A DNA stretch of 48,457 bases from an uncultured Shimia sp. (lineage in GTDB: Bacteria; Pseudomonadota; Alphaproteobacteria; Rhodobacterales; Rhodobacteraceae), in contig NZ_CANLRL010000014.1 of the NCBI RefSeq assembly GCF_947493595.1, positions 1-48,457 of the forward strand. The letters are read 5' to 3'. Below are positions 17,907 through 26,667 of this stretch, one piece after another (the stretch's first letter is position 1; every line of letters begins with the position of its first letter). The notes under the pieces were generated by a model. The model was not told the origin of the DNA. It worked only from the letters and a program-made list of their open reading frames with translations, and ran no database searches. A program made the position numbers and the translations under genes.

Positions 17907-19198
17907 ATCGCCACCTCGGCATGGTCCCGCGCTGTGCCGCGCCACAAAAATCCTGCCACCAGAAGCCGTAACCCGCATGGCACGGCGGCAAAGAACAGCA
18001 GCAGGACGCCCATGGTCTCCGGCGCGCTGCCGGCGTCGCGGTCAAATCCGGCCCAGCCCAACACCGGAAACGCCACGCCCATCAGCGCGACAAACGCCAT
18101 TTTTGAGGCCACGTTCTTGAGCGCCAGATAACTCGCCGCCTGCGAATGCCCCTGCCGCTGTTCTTCCACCGCCACAATGTCGGCCAGCAAAGAGGTCGGC
18201 ATCACGCCGTCACAGGTCATACAGGCCCCCAGCCCAAAGCTGATCATCAAGACCAGCACCGTATCGCCTGCGCCTACCAAATAGGCTGCCAACACCACCG
18301 GACAGCACAGCACGATCGCGGTGATCCAGCTCTGCCGCTTGCCAATCTTCTTGGACAGGATCACCCAGACCGGCACAAACAGGGCGGTTGCCAGCAGCAG
18401 CGCCAGAAACATCGGCCCCACCAGATCCGGCGCCTGCAGCACATGGGTGGCAAACAGCACAAACAGGCCCACGGTCATGGCATTGGCGGCCTGTACCGCA
18501 AAAAACGCCAGCATCAATCCGCGAAACGCGCGATTTTTCATGCAGTCCAACCAGGTCCTCCAGAGGTTGGGCCGCGCCTGTGCCGGGGGGCGGGTTTGGC
18601 GTGGCGTTTGCCACCAAAACAGCGCCAAAGCGATTGGCATCAGCGCAACAAAGATCACGGCTGTCATCTGCAACGACATCCCCATCTGCCCGGCAAACAC
18701 CGCAGAGGCCACCGAGGCCAGCATAGCGCCGATAATCTGAAACATGCCTTTTGTGCCCGCGATCACAGAACGCTCGTGCGCGTTGGGGGAAATCTCCAAC
18801 CCAATGCTGGAGTAGGGCACGTCAAAGACGGTCAGAAACAGCAGATAGCCGGAGGTGACGGAAAAAAGGTAGAGCGCGCCGACCCCGTTCGGCGGGGACA
18901 GCAGCAGCCAGACAAAAAGCAATAAGCCGGGAAACCCCATCATCATCCAGGGCACACGCGGCCCCCAACGGCTCTGGGTGCGGTCGCTCAAGGCCCCGAC
19001 CAGCGGATCGGTCATGACGTCAAAGGCGCGTCCAAACAGGAACACCGCCCCCACCGTGGCCAGTCCCACGCCCAGATCAACCGCATAGAATGTCGGGACG
19101 AAACTGACGACGGCAAAGTTCACCATCGCCAAAGGCGCCGACAACAAGCTGAAGCACAGCAGCTGCCAACTGGTCATCACCCGTGGTGACGTCTCCAT
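17903..19198 (-). CDS. MFS carrier, glycoside-pentoside-hexuronide (MelB-like) family
   Basis: A 431-residue inner-membrane carrier with about 12 helices. LFGRAFDVMTDPLVGALSDRTQSRWGPRVPWMMMG in the first quarter is the diagnostic RxxDxxxDP block of the GPH (MFS_2) family, which moves sugars or related solutes with sodium or protons. The cytoplasmic loop LFWWQTPRQTRPPAQARP separates the two halves. GGGGGAAGCG precedes the ATG. The gene stands alone, convergent with the TetR gene. The substrate is not readable; related proteins in this group include ones linked to sterol or drug-like solutes as well as sugars. Confidence 0.85.
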   Translation of the reverse strand: METSPRVMTSWQLLCFSLLSAPLAMVNFAVVSFVPTFYAVDLGVGLATVGAVFLFGRAFDVMTDPLVGALSDRTQSRWGPRVPWMMMGFPGLLLFVWLLLSPPNGVGALYLFSVTSGYLLFLTVFDVPYSSIGLEISPNAHERSVIAGTKGMFQIIGAMLASVASAVFAGQMGMSLQMTAVIFVALMPIALALFWWQTPRQTRPPAQARPNLWRTWLDCMKNRAFRGLMLAFFAVQAANAMTVGLFVLFATHVLQAPDLVGPMFLALLLATALFVPVWVILSKKIGKRQSWITAIVLCCPVVLAAYLVGAGDTVLVLMISFGLGACMTCDGVMPTSLLADIVAVEEQRQGHSQAASYLALKNVASKMAFVALMGVAFPVLGWAGFDRDAGSAPETMGVLLLFFAAVPCGLRLLVAGFLWRGTARDHAEVAI

Positions 19199-19322
19199 CG
19201 CTTCCCCCTCCGTTTTCCTCCACCTTGCATGACCTTAGTTCGCAAAACGCCTTTGTGGGGATGATTTTTTGGCGGAAGCCAAAGGCTGGCGGCCGAAGGT
19301 GCCCCTCCCACCGCCAGCGTGT

Positions 19323-20234
19323 TTAATGCGCCGGTTTTATGAACGTGCCGTTGCGCAACTCAGCAAAGGCCTGTTGCAGCTCTTGCTGCGTGTTCATCAC
19401 AATCGGCCCGTGCCAGGCCACCGGCTCCTGGATCGGTTGCCCGGAAATCAGCAGAAAGCGCACGCCTTCTTCCCCGGCTTGCACCGTGACCTCATCGCCA
19501 TTGCCAAAACGAATAAGCGTGCGATCCCCGCTCATGTCGCGGATGTTCAGCTCTTCGCCTGCCACCTCTTTCTCAAGCAGGATACCGGTCGGCTGGCTGG
19601 CATCGGCAAAGGCCGCGTCACCCTCAAACACATAGGCAAAGGCACGGCGTCGCGTGTCGATGGGAAAGGTCTTTTTCACCCCTGCCGGCATGGTCACGTC
19701 TAGAAACATCGGATCGGCGGCAATGCCATCCACCGGCCCGGTTTTGCCCCAGAAACTGCCAATGACGATCCGCACTTTGGTGCCGTCATCATCAATGATC
19801 TCCGGAATTTCCTTGGCCTCGACGTCCTGATAGCGCGGGTCCGTCATTTTCAAATCACGCGGCAGGTTGGCCCACAATTGGAAGCCATGGTTCACCCCGT
19901 TGGCGTCGGCCGTCGGCATTTCCTGGTGCAAAATCCCGCTGCCTGCGGTCATCCACTGCACATCGCCGGACGTCAGATTGCCGGTGTTACCAAGGCTGTC
20001 CTGATGCTCCACCGCGCCATCAATGACGTAGGTGATGGTCTCGATCCCGCGATGGGGATGCCAGGGGAAGCCCTTCTCATACATCCGGGGATCATCATTG
20101 CGGAAGTGATCCATCATCAAAAACGGATCAAGCTCCTTTGGGTCCTGAAACCCGAACACCCGATGCAAATGCACGCCAGCGCCTTCCATTGCGGCAATGG
20201 CCTTGCGTGTCTCCAAGACTGGTCTGATCGACAT
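19323..20234 (-). CDS. Pirin family protein
   Basis: A 303-residue bicupin of the pirin family. Metal-binding blocks are intact: FPWHPHRGIETITYVIDG and VQWMTAGSGILHQEM, matching the HPHRGFET and MTAGxGIxHxE motifs that hold an iron in pirins. Some bacterial pirins have quercetin dioxygenase activity and others bind enzymes such as pyruvate dehydrogenase; which applies here is unknown. The start at 20234 (MSIRPVLETRKA) has AAGGAGA 8 bases upstream; the open frame extends much further upstream but that part is not protein-like. It is divergent from the acyl-CoA ligase gene with about 220 bases between. Confidence 0.9.
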   Translation of the reverse strand: MSIRPVLETRKAIAAMEGAGVHLHRVFGFQDPKELDPFLMMDHFRNDDPRMYEKGFPWHPHRGIETITYVIDGAVEHQDSLGNTGNLTSGDVQWMTAGSGILHQEMPTADANGVNHGFQLWANLPRDLKMTDPRYQDVEAKEIPEIIDDDGTKVRIVIGSFWGKTGPVDGIAADPMFLDVTMPAGVKKTFPIDTRRRAFAYVFEGDAAFADASQPTGILLEKEVAGEELNIRDMSGDRTLIRFGNGDEVTVQAGEEGVRFLLISGQPIQEPVAWHGPIVMNTQQELQQAFAELRNGTFIKPAH

Positions 20235-20455
20235 GGCATGTCTCCTTTCGCCTTCCAAGATAGGGCGACAGTCGCGCCCCGACCATTGGCAGCCTCGCAA
20301 TAAAACTGTGCGCCACTGCACAGATGGGCGGTGATCCGTCACAGAGCTGTGAACCTTCGCGACGTCACGGCATTCCAAACGCAGGCTTTTGAAATCTCGA
20401 AACTTGCGCGTAACGTACTGGGGCGAACAGACACTCATTGGCAGGGGAGGGCCAA

Positions 20456-22081
20456 ATGCAAGGGTCCATGATGATGCGTCCGCTGAAGATTGCGGACATT
20501 CTAAGCTACGCGGCAGAAATTCACTCAGAGGCGGAGGTGGTTTCGGTCCGCACCGAAGGCGACATTCATCGCCAGACTTATGCCCAAACCGCCAAACGAG
20601 TGGCGCAGCTGGCGCATGGGCTGACCGCGCAGGGGCTAAAACTGGGCGACCGTATCGCCACACTTGCGTGGAACGGCTACCGCCACCTCGAGCTCTATTA
20701 TGCCATCTCTGGCGCCGGCGGAGTGTGTCACACCATTAACCCGCGCCTGTCCGCCGAGCAGATGACCTACATCGTCAACCATGCCAACGACACAATGCTG
20801 TTTGTCGACCTGACCTTTGTGCCCATCGTCGACGCGTTGCGTGGGCAATGGCCCGAAGGTCTCAAGGTCGTGGTGATGACCGACCGCGCGCATATGCCCG
20901 ACGGCGACTACCTCTGCTACGAAGAGCTGCTGGAGGGGCAGTCAGAGCATTTCGACTGGCCAGACCTTCCCGAGGATACCGCTGCAGGACTTTGCTATAC
21001 GTCGGGCACGACGGGCAATCCCAAAGGCACGCTCTACACCCACCGCTCCACCGTGCTGCACGCCATGATGGTTGGCCTCTCGCTGCCCGCCGCACTGCAA
21101 CCGGGCAAACGCATCCTGCCGGTTGTCCCGCTGTTCCATGTGAACGCCTGGGGCCTGCCCTATGCCGCGCCTCTCACCGGCGCGTCCTTGATTTTCCCCG
21201 GCGGCGCTCTGGATGGCGCGAGCCTGTTCAAACTGATGGACGCGGAGAAAGTCTATTCCGCTTGGGGTGTGCCTACAGTTTGGCTCGGCCTGCAGGGTGA
21301 GATCGCCAATAAAGGCCGTATGCCCGAAGGCCTTGGCGATATGGTCGTCGGTGGCTCTGCGGCACCTGCCTCAATGATCCAATACTTTGAGGAAGGCGGC
21401 GTGAACGTCTGTCACGCTTGGGGGATGACCGAGATGTCGCCCATCGGCACCCAAGGTAATTTGCCAGATCATCTGGACAGCAAACCCATGGCAGAACGCA
21501 TCGCCATCAAGTCCAAACAAGGCCGCCGCGTCTTTGGGGTCGATCTGAAAATCGTGGATGAAGACGGCAACCGCCTGCCTCATGACGGAGAGGCCGCAGG
21601 CGAGCTCTACGTGCGCGGCAATGCGATCACCTCCGGCTACTTCGAAAACGAAGAGGCCAATAAAACAGCCTTTGACGCTGAAGGCTGGTTTGGCACCGGT
21701 GATGTCGCCACCATCGACGCCAATGGTTACCTCACCATCACCGATCGCGCCAAAGACCTGATCAAATCCGGCGGGGAATGGATTTCGTCGCTTGATCTGG
21801 AAAACACTGTCATGGCCCATCCCAAGGTCGCCAACTGCGCGGTGATCGCCGTGGCACACCCCAAATGGGACGAACGCCCGCTGCTCGTGGTGGTGCCGTC
21901 TCCCGAAGGCAAACCAGAGGCCAACGCGTTGATGGACCTGCTGCTGGAGCACTTCGCGAAATGGCAGCTGCCGGACGATGTGGTGTTTGTCGACGAACTG
22001 CCGCTCACCGCCACCGGTAAAGTCTCCAAACTCACCCTGCGCAAACAGTTTGCCGATCATAAACTGCCGGACATGGCCTGA
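20456..22081 (+). CDS. Acyl-CoA ligase (medium/long-chain, DmdB-like AMP-forming)
   Basis: A 541-residue AMP-forming ligase that activates a carboxylic acid to its CoA thioester. The P-loop YTSGTTGNPKG (about residue 180), the HAWGMTEMSP adenylate motif (about 320), the GWFGTGDVATID hinge and ITDRAKDLIKSGGEWIS are all intact. The C-terminal lysine lies in TATGKVSKLTLRK. The N terminus MQGSMMMRPLKIADIL resembles the methylmercaptopropionate-CoA ligase (DmdB) and fatty acyl-CoA ligase group of roseobacters. ATG 20456 is chosen because GGGGAGG lies 6 bases before it. First gene of a co-directional run of acyl-metabolism genes. The acid substrate is not known. Confidence 0.9.
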   Translation: MQGSMMMRPLKIADILSYAAEIHSEAEVVSVRTEGDIHRQTYAQTAKRVAQLAHGLTAQGLKLGDRIATLAWNGYRHLELYYAISGAGGVCHTINPRLSAEQMTYIVNHANDTMLFVDLTFVPIVDALRGQWPEGLKVVVMTDRAHMPDGDYLCYEELLEGQSEHFDWPDLPEDTAAGLCYTSGTTGNPKGTLYTHRSTVLHAMMVGLSLPAALQPGKRILPVVPLFHVNAWGLPYAAPLTGASLIFPGGALDGASLFKLMDAEKVYSAWGVPTVWLGLQGEIANKGRMPEGLGDMVVGGSAAPASMIQYFEEGGVNVCHAWGMTEMSPIGTQGNLPDHLDSKPMAERIAIKSKQGRRVFGVDLKIVDEDGNRLPHDGEAAGELYVRGNAITSGYFENEEANKTAFDAEGWFGTGDVATIDANGYLTITDRAKDLIKSGGEWISSLDLENTVMAHPKVANCAVIAVAHPKWDERPLLVVVPSPEGKPEANALMDLLLEHFAKWQLPDDVVFVDELPLTATGKVSKLTLRKQFADHKLPDMA

Positions 22082-22084
22082 GTC

Positions 22085-22975
22085 TTGCGCAGCGATACCC
22101 TAAAAATCGCCGGCCACGATTTCCACGTGGTGGTGGCCGGCGATCCCTCTAAGCCTGCGATCCTGATGCTGCACGGCTTCCCGGAATACTCCGGTGCCTT
22201 TGCCGAGCTTATGGCGCAGCTGGAAGAGGCGTACTTCTGCATCGCCCCGGATCAGCGCGGTTATGGTCAAAGCTGGCGACCCGCCGAGGTCGACCACTAC
22301 GCCGCCTCCAAGCTGGTCGGAGATGCGCTTGCTATTCTCGACCACTACAGCCCCAACGCCCCCGTCGCGGCTGTCCTCGGTCATGACTGGGGCGCGGCGG
22401 TGGCTTACGGTTTGGCCTTCCGCCACCCAAATCGCCTGCAAAAGCTGATCATCGCCAATGGCGTCCACCCGATCCCCTTTCAACGCGCTCTGGCTTCGGG
22501 TGGCGCGCAGTCGGAAGCCAGCCAATACATCAATTGGCTGCGTGCAGATGGCTCGGAAGATAAGCTTGCCGCCAACAACAACGCCCGCATGATGGGTATC
22601 TTCTCCAAACACATGGATATGTCCTGGATGACGCCGGAGAAGCTTGCCGCTTATCAAGCTGCCTGGGGGAATGCCGATCAGATCCGCGGCATGGTCAATT
22701 GGTACCGTGCCTCTTTCCTAAAAGTGGCAGATCCCGGCGTGCCCCTGTCAGAGGAAGACCTGCCCAATCTGCCACCACACCTTTTGCATGTCCCGATGCC
22801 CCACCTCCTGCTCTGGGGCAAAAACGACACCGCGCTCCTGCCGGAATGCTACGCCGGCCTCCAAGACCACTGCGCCGATCTCACGATCCAAACCATCGCT
22901 GACGCCGACCATTGGTTGCTGCACCAAAAGCCCACCGAGATTGCACAGCACATCCGCCACTTCCTCACCCCTTAA
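22085..22975 (+). CDS. Alpha/beta hydrolase, epoxide hydrolase / haloacid dehalogenase type
   Basis: A 296-residue alpha/beta hydrolase. HGFPEY (residues 30-35) is the oxyanion-hole motif of epoxide hydrolases, and the nucleophile is Asp101 in GHDWGAA rather than serine. The likely acid Asp248 (WGKNDTALLPE) and base His276 (DADHWLLHQ) complete the triad. An aspartate nucleophile points to epoxide hydrolase or dehalogenase chemistry rather than an esterase. It starts with TTG three bases after the ligase stop, with no strong ribosome site, so translation is probably coupled to the ligase. Presumably acts on an intermediate of the same pathway. Confidence 0.85.
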   Translation: MRSDTLKIAGHDFHVVVAGDPSKPAILMLHGFPEYSGAFAELMAQLEEAYFCIAPDQRGYGQSWRPAEVDHYAASKLVGDALAILDHYSPNAPVAAVLGHDWGAAVAYGLAFRHPNRLQKLIIANGVHPIPFQRALASGGAQSEASQYINWLRADGSEDKLAANNNARMMGIFSKHMDMSWMTPEKLAAYQAAWGNADQIRGMVNWYRASFLKVADPGVPLSEEDLPNLPPHLLHVPMPHLLLWGKNDTALLPECYAGLQDHCADLTIQTIADADHWLLHQKPTEIAQHIRHFLTP

Positions 22976-22979
22976 CAGG

Positions 22980-23012
22980 CTTCATTTGCCCCCAAATATC
23001 CCCGCCGGAGGC
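22980..23012 (+). repeat. 3'-UTR element CTTCATTTGnCCCnAAATATCC (copy 2)
   Basis: CTTCATTTGCCCCC, AAATATCC, CCGCCGGAGG begins 4 bases after the hydrolase stop. It matches the element after recJ in 20 of its first 22 positions and has the same sense orientation. Confidence 0.65.
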
Positions 23013-23141
23013 ATCTAAGTTTTGCAAAATTCACAGCCACCCGTGACGGCGCCTCCAAAGTGACGTCATGTTACTTTGCCAACCTCTTGCTTGAGCGCCC
23101 CGCGCGCGGCCTTATCCTGACACCAACAACAGGAGTTTCTC

Positions 23142-24131
23142 ATGTCTGGTGACAGCCACCTTCCAAAGGCCCTGCAAGGTCTGCGCATCCCCGCAGTTGC
23201 CTCACCTTTGTTCATCATTTCGGTCCCCGCGCTGGTCATTGCCCAGTGTAAGGCAGGCATCATCGGCAGCTTTCCGGCGCTTAACGCCCGCGAAGGCGAG
23301 GGCGAGCATCCGCTTCTGGACACCTGGCTGACGCAAATCCGTGAAGAGCTGGACCGTCACAACCAAGAGAACCCGGATCGCCCTGCCGCGCCCTTTGCGG
23401 TCAACCAGATCGTGCACCGCTCCAACACCCGTCTCGAGCGTGACATTGAGCTCTGCCACAAACACAAGGTGCCAATTTGGATCACTTCGCTCGGTGCGCG
23501 GGTGGAAGTCAACGACGCGGCCCATGATTGCGGCGGCATCGCGCTGCATGACATCATCAACAACAAGTTTGCCAAAAAGGCGATTGAGAAAGGCGCGGAC
23601 GGCCTGATTGCCGTCGCGGCTGGCGCTGGCGGTCACGCAGGCCCACAAAGCCCACTCGCGCTGATCAGCGAAATCCGCGAGTGGTTTGACGGGCCTTTGC
23701 TGCTGTCGGGTTCCATTGGCACTGGCGCGTCGCTCTTGGCGGCACAAGCCATGGGCGCCGACCTCGGCTACATCGGCTCGCCCTTCATCGCCACAGAGGA
23801 AGCTAACGCCGTACAAGGCTACAAAGACATGATTGTCGACAGCGGCGCCGAGGATATCGTCTACTCATCCCTGTTCACCGGCGTGTCCGGCAACTACCTC
23901 AAAGGCTCTGTGACCAACGCGGGCATGGACCCGGACAACTTGCCGGACGGGGACGTGAAAACCATGGATTTTGGCGGCGACCGCGAGAAGCCGAAAGCGT
24001 GGAAAACCATCTGGGGCTCCGGCCAAGGCATTGGCGCGGTGAAAGAAGTCACCAAAACCGCAGACCTCGTCGACCGGCTGGAGCGCGAATACATCGCCGC
24101 GTGGGAGCGCTTACAGGCTCGCATGTCATGA
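23142..24131 (+). CDS. Nitronate monooxygenase family flavoprotein
   Basis: A 329-residue FMN enzyme of the nitronate monooxygenase / 2-nitropropane dioxygenase family (TIM barrel). VAAGAGGHAGPQSPLALISEIREW (about residues 158-181) carries the GGHAG motif with the catalytic histidine, and LLLSGSIGTGASLLAAQAMGADLGYIGSPF forms the phosphate-binding loop for FMN. LFIISVPALVIAQCKAGIIGSFPALNAR is the conserved N terminus. Such enzymes detoxify propionate 3-nitronate or act as flavin reductases. ATG 23142 has CAGGAG 8 bases upstream. A 166-base gap with a 3' element separates it from the ligase-hydrolase pair; its stop overlaps the next gene. Confidence 0.9.
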   Translation: MSGDSHLPKALQGLRIPAVASPLFIISVPALVIAQCKAGIIGSFPALNAREGEGEHPLLDTWLTQIREELDRHNQENPDRPAAPFAVNQIVHRSNTRLERDIELCHKHKVPIWITSLGARVEVNDAAHDCGGIALHDIINNKFAKKAIEKGADGLIAVAAGAGGHAGPQSPLALISEIREWFDGPLLLSGSIGTGASLLAAQAMGADLGYIGSPFIATEEANAVQGYKDMIVDSGAEDIVYSSLFTGVSGNYLKGSVTNAGMDPDNLPDGDVKTMDFGGDREKPKAWKTIWGSGQGIGAVKEVTKTADLVDRLEREYIAAWERLQARMS

Positions 24132-24799
24132 GTCAGATATTCCACCTCATCCGCCACGCGCAAGCCAGTTTTGGCGCGGAAGATTATGACAACCTGTCAG
24201 ACCTCGGCCACCGCCAATCCGCGGCGCTGGGCGCGGCGCTTGAGCGTCAAGGCGTAAGGCCGGATGCGGTGTTCATCGGCGCGCAAAAACGTCATCGCCA
24301 AACCTGGGAAGGCATCGAAAGCGCGCTGGGTACCGGGCTTGAGCCGATTGTCGTGCCGGGGTGGAACGAATTTGACTTTGGCGGGCTGCTTGAGGCCCGC
24401 TACGCCAACCGGGATGACAAGCCAGCAGGCCTGCATGATGACCGGAAAACCCATTTTCGTATCCTGCGGGACACGGTGATCGAATGGCAGCGCGGTGAGA
24501 TCGACACCCCACCGGAAAGCTTCGCGGCCTTTACTGACCGCGTGCGTGAGGCGCGCGCGATTGTCGCCGCGTCCGATGCAAAAACGCCCCTCGCCGTCAG
24601 TTCCGGAGGTGCCATCGGGCGCACCATTTCTGATGTGCTGGACGCGCCTGCCGAACAGATGATCCTGTTGCAATTGCAGGTCAAAAACTGCGCCGTGGCC
24701 CGACTGGTCATGGCCAAGGGCCATACATGGCTCAACGGGTTCAACGAAACCCCACACATTGACAGCAGCAACCAAGACGAGATGCTGACTTACAGCTAA
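24128..24799 (+). CDS. Histidine phosphatase family protein lacking the second histidine
   Basis: A 223-residue protein of the phosphoglycerate-mutase-like superfamily. The N-terminal LIRHAQAS carries the catalytic His10. A second conserved histidine normally lies in a SHGG motif; here the equivalent reads AVSSGGAIGRT, with serine instead. FDFGGLLEARYANR is a plausible substrate loop. The missing histidine may reduce phosphatase activity, although SSGG variants occur in this subfamily. ATGA overlap with the nitronate monooxygenase stop shows coupling. In a cluster with a hydroxyacyl-CoA-type kinase it could act on a phosphorylated intermediate, which is inference. Confidence 0.85.
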   Translation: MSQIFHLIRHAQASFGAEDYDNLSDLGHRQSAALGAALERQGVRPDAVFIGAQKRHRQTWEGIESALGTGLEPIVVPGWNEFDFGGLLEARYANRDDKPAGLHDDRKTHFRILRDTVIEWQRGEIDTPPESFAAFTDRVREARAIVAASDAKTPLAVSSGGAIGRTISDVLDAPAEQMILLQLQVKNCAVARLVMAKGHTWLNGFNETPHIDSSNQDEMLTYS

Positions 24800-24824
24800 C
24801 GTGGACCTTGGGGAGGAGACACAG

Positions 24825-25850
24825 ATGGACGCAACCACCTTGGACACGGACGCCGTTGCGCGCTGGCTCACCGAGCATCTCAAGGGCTTTGAAGGCCCCA
24901 TCACGGCAACCAAATTCGACGTGGGCCAATCCAACCCGACCTTTCGGCTCGACAGTCCGTCCGGCCAATTCGTCCTGCGCCGCAAACCGCCCGGAGTTTT
25001 GCTCAAATCAGCACACGCTGTAGACCGCGAATTCCGCGTGCAAAAGGCGCTTGCTGACACCGACGTCCCCGTCGCCAAAATGCACCTGCTGTGTGAGGAC
25101 GGTGACGTGATTGGCTCCGCCTTCTATGTCATGGACTTCATCGAAGGCCGCAACTTCGACGATCCACGCTTGCCAGAGCTCACCAACGACCAACGCGCTC
25201 AGGTCATCGACGAAATGGGCCGTGTGCTGGCCGCTATTCATTCCGTCGACATCAACGCCGTTGGCCTGTCGGACTATGGCCCAGAGGGCAACTACTTTGA
25301 GCGTCAAGTCGGCCGCTGGACCAAGCAATACCGCGCCAGCGAAACCGAAACGATCCCGCAGATGGATCATCTGATCGACTGGCTTACCGCCAACATCCCC
25401 GCCGACGATGGCAAACGCACCTTGGTGCATGGCGATTACCGGATCGACAACATGCTCTTTGCCAAAGACCGCCCCGAAGTCGTCGCGGTGCTGGACTGGG
25501 AGCTGTCCACCATTGGCCATCCTTATGCCGATCTTGCGGCGGTAATCATGCAATGGCAAATGCCACCGGGCAACGAGGGCAGGGGGCTTGCCGGTATCGA
25601 CCGCGCCGCGCTGGGCCTGCCGACGGATGAAGACTTCATCGCCGCCTATTGCAAACGCATGGACCTGCCCGGCATCGAGAAATTCGGCTTTTATCTTGCG
25701 TTCTGTTTCTTCCGCATGGGCGCCATCATCCAAGGCGTGAAAAAACGCGCGCTGGATGGCAATGCATCTGATCCGGAACGCGCCGCCAAGCTGGGCACCT
25801 TTGTGCCGATGTTTGCCATGGCCGGACTGGAGGCCTCAAAACGTGGATAA
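24825..25850 (+). CDS. Phosphotransferase, ACAD10/LvaA-like aminoglycoside-kinase fold
   Basis: A 341-residue kinase-fold protein. Nucleotide-binding N lobe with FVLRRKPPG, catalytic loop LVHGDYRIDNMLF (His-Gly-Asp, about residue 205) and metal loop VLDWELSTIGHPYADLA. These are the APH-family motifs as found in the kinase domain of ACAD10/11 and in LvaA, which phosphorylates 4-hydroxyacyl-CoA so that the phosphate can later be eliminated. The tail FRMGAIIQGVKKRALDGNASDPERA is typical of that group. ATG 24825 has GGGAGGAG 7 bases upstream. Its stop overlaps the SDR gene that follows. Substrate is inferred from the family and neighbours. Confidence 0.88.
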   Translation: MDATTLDTDAVARWLTEHLKGFEGPITATKFDVGQSNPTFRLDSPSGQFVLRRKPPGVLLKSAHAVDREFRVQKALADTDVPVAKMHLLCEDGDVIGSAFYVMDFIEGRNFDDPRLPELTNDQRAQVIDEMGRVLAAIHSVDINAVGLSDYGPEGNYFERQVGRWTKQYRASETETIPQMDHLIDWLTANIPADDGKRTLVHGDYRIDNMLFAKDRPEVVAVLDWELSTIGHPYADLAAVIMQWQMPPGNEGRGLAGIDRAALGLPTDEDFIAAYCKRMDLPGIEKFGFYLAFCFFRMGAIIQGVKKRALDGNASDPERAAKLGTFVPMFAMAGLEASKRG

Positions 25851-26628
25851 GATGTTTCAGGACAAGGTGGTCATGATCACTGGCGCGGCCAGCGGGTTTG
25901 GGGCCATGGCAGCGGAGCGTTTTGCAGAGCAGGGCGCCAAGCTGGGGTTGTCCGACATCAATGCTGACCAACTCGCCGCCGTCGCGGAAGCTTTGCGCGC
26001 GAAAGGCGTCGAAGTGGCCGCGAACGTGGTCGATGTCGCTGACGAAACTCAGGTCGCCGCCCATGTCACCAACATCGCAGAGACTTTCGGAGGGCTCGAC
26101 ATGGGCATCAACAACGCGGGCATTGGCCACGACGTGCGCCCGCTGCAGTACCTTACCGTCGATGATTTTGACCTGATGATGAACGTGAATGCCAAAGGCG
26201 TGTTCCTCTGTATGAAGTATCAGATCCCGCTGATGCAAAAGGCGGGCGCAGGCGCGATCCTCAATGTGGCCTCCGCCGCAGGGCTGGTTGGTTCCGGCCA
26301 TCTGTCGCTTTATTCGGCGGCCAAACACGCTGTTGTTGGGCTGACCAAAGCCGCTGCCGACGAAAACGCTACGCGCGGCATCCGGGTGAATGCGCTTTGC
26401 CCGTCGTTCTCCGCCACGCCTATGGTCGATGAAATGGCAGACATTGTTGGTGAGCGCTCTGGTCTCTCTCGGGAGGATGCGATGACGCACATCGCCAGCC
26501 GTGTGCCCATGCGCCGCGTGTCAAAGCCGGAAGAGGTGGTGCAAGCGATGTTGTGGATCAATGCGCCAGACAATAGCTTCATGACTGGACAGGCGATTGC
26601 CATTGATGGTGGTTTGACCGCCGTGTGA
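25843..26628 (+). CDS. Short-chain dehydrogenase/reductase
   Basis: A 261-residue NAD(P)-dependent oxidoreductase with a Rossmann fold: TGAASGFG cofactor motif near residue 13, NNAG near residue 93, catalytic Ser in VASAAG and the YSAAK pair. The N terminus could be GTG 25843 (VDKMFQDKVV) or ATG 25852; GGAGG ends 9 bases before the GTG, which is therefore preferred, overlapping the kinase stop by 8 bases. The aspartate in LSDIN after the second strand favours NAD over NADP. Likely oxidises a hydroxyacyl-CoA or alcohol in the pathway of the neighbouring ligase and kinase. Confidence 0.88.
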   Translation: MDKMFQDKVVMITGAASGFGAMAAERFAEQGAKLGLSDINADQLAAVAEALRAKGVEVAANVVDVADETQVAAHVTNIAETFGGLDMGINNAGIGHDVRPLQYLTVDDFDLMMNVNAKGVFLCMKYQIPLMQKAGAGAILNVASAAGLVGSGHLSLYSAAKHAVVGLTKAAADENATRGIRVNALCPSFSATPMVDEMADIVGERSGLSREDAMTHIASRVPMRRVSKPEEVVQAMLWINAPDNSFMTGQAIAIDGGLTAV

Positions 26629-26667
26629 CAGTGCACGATCTGCGACGCAATATTGAAAGCCTTTGAC

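Noticed and set aside
20235..20663. N-terminal extension of the pirin gene
   Set aside because: The frame stays open but the encoded segment is unlike pirin, and a strong ribosome site precedes the internal ATG at 20234.
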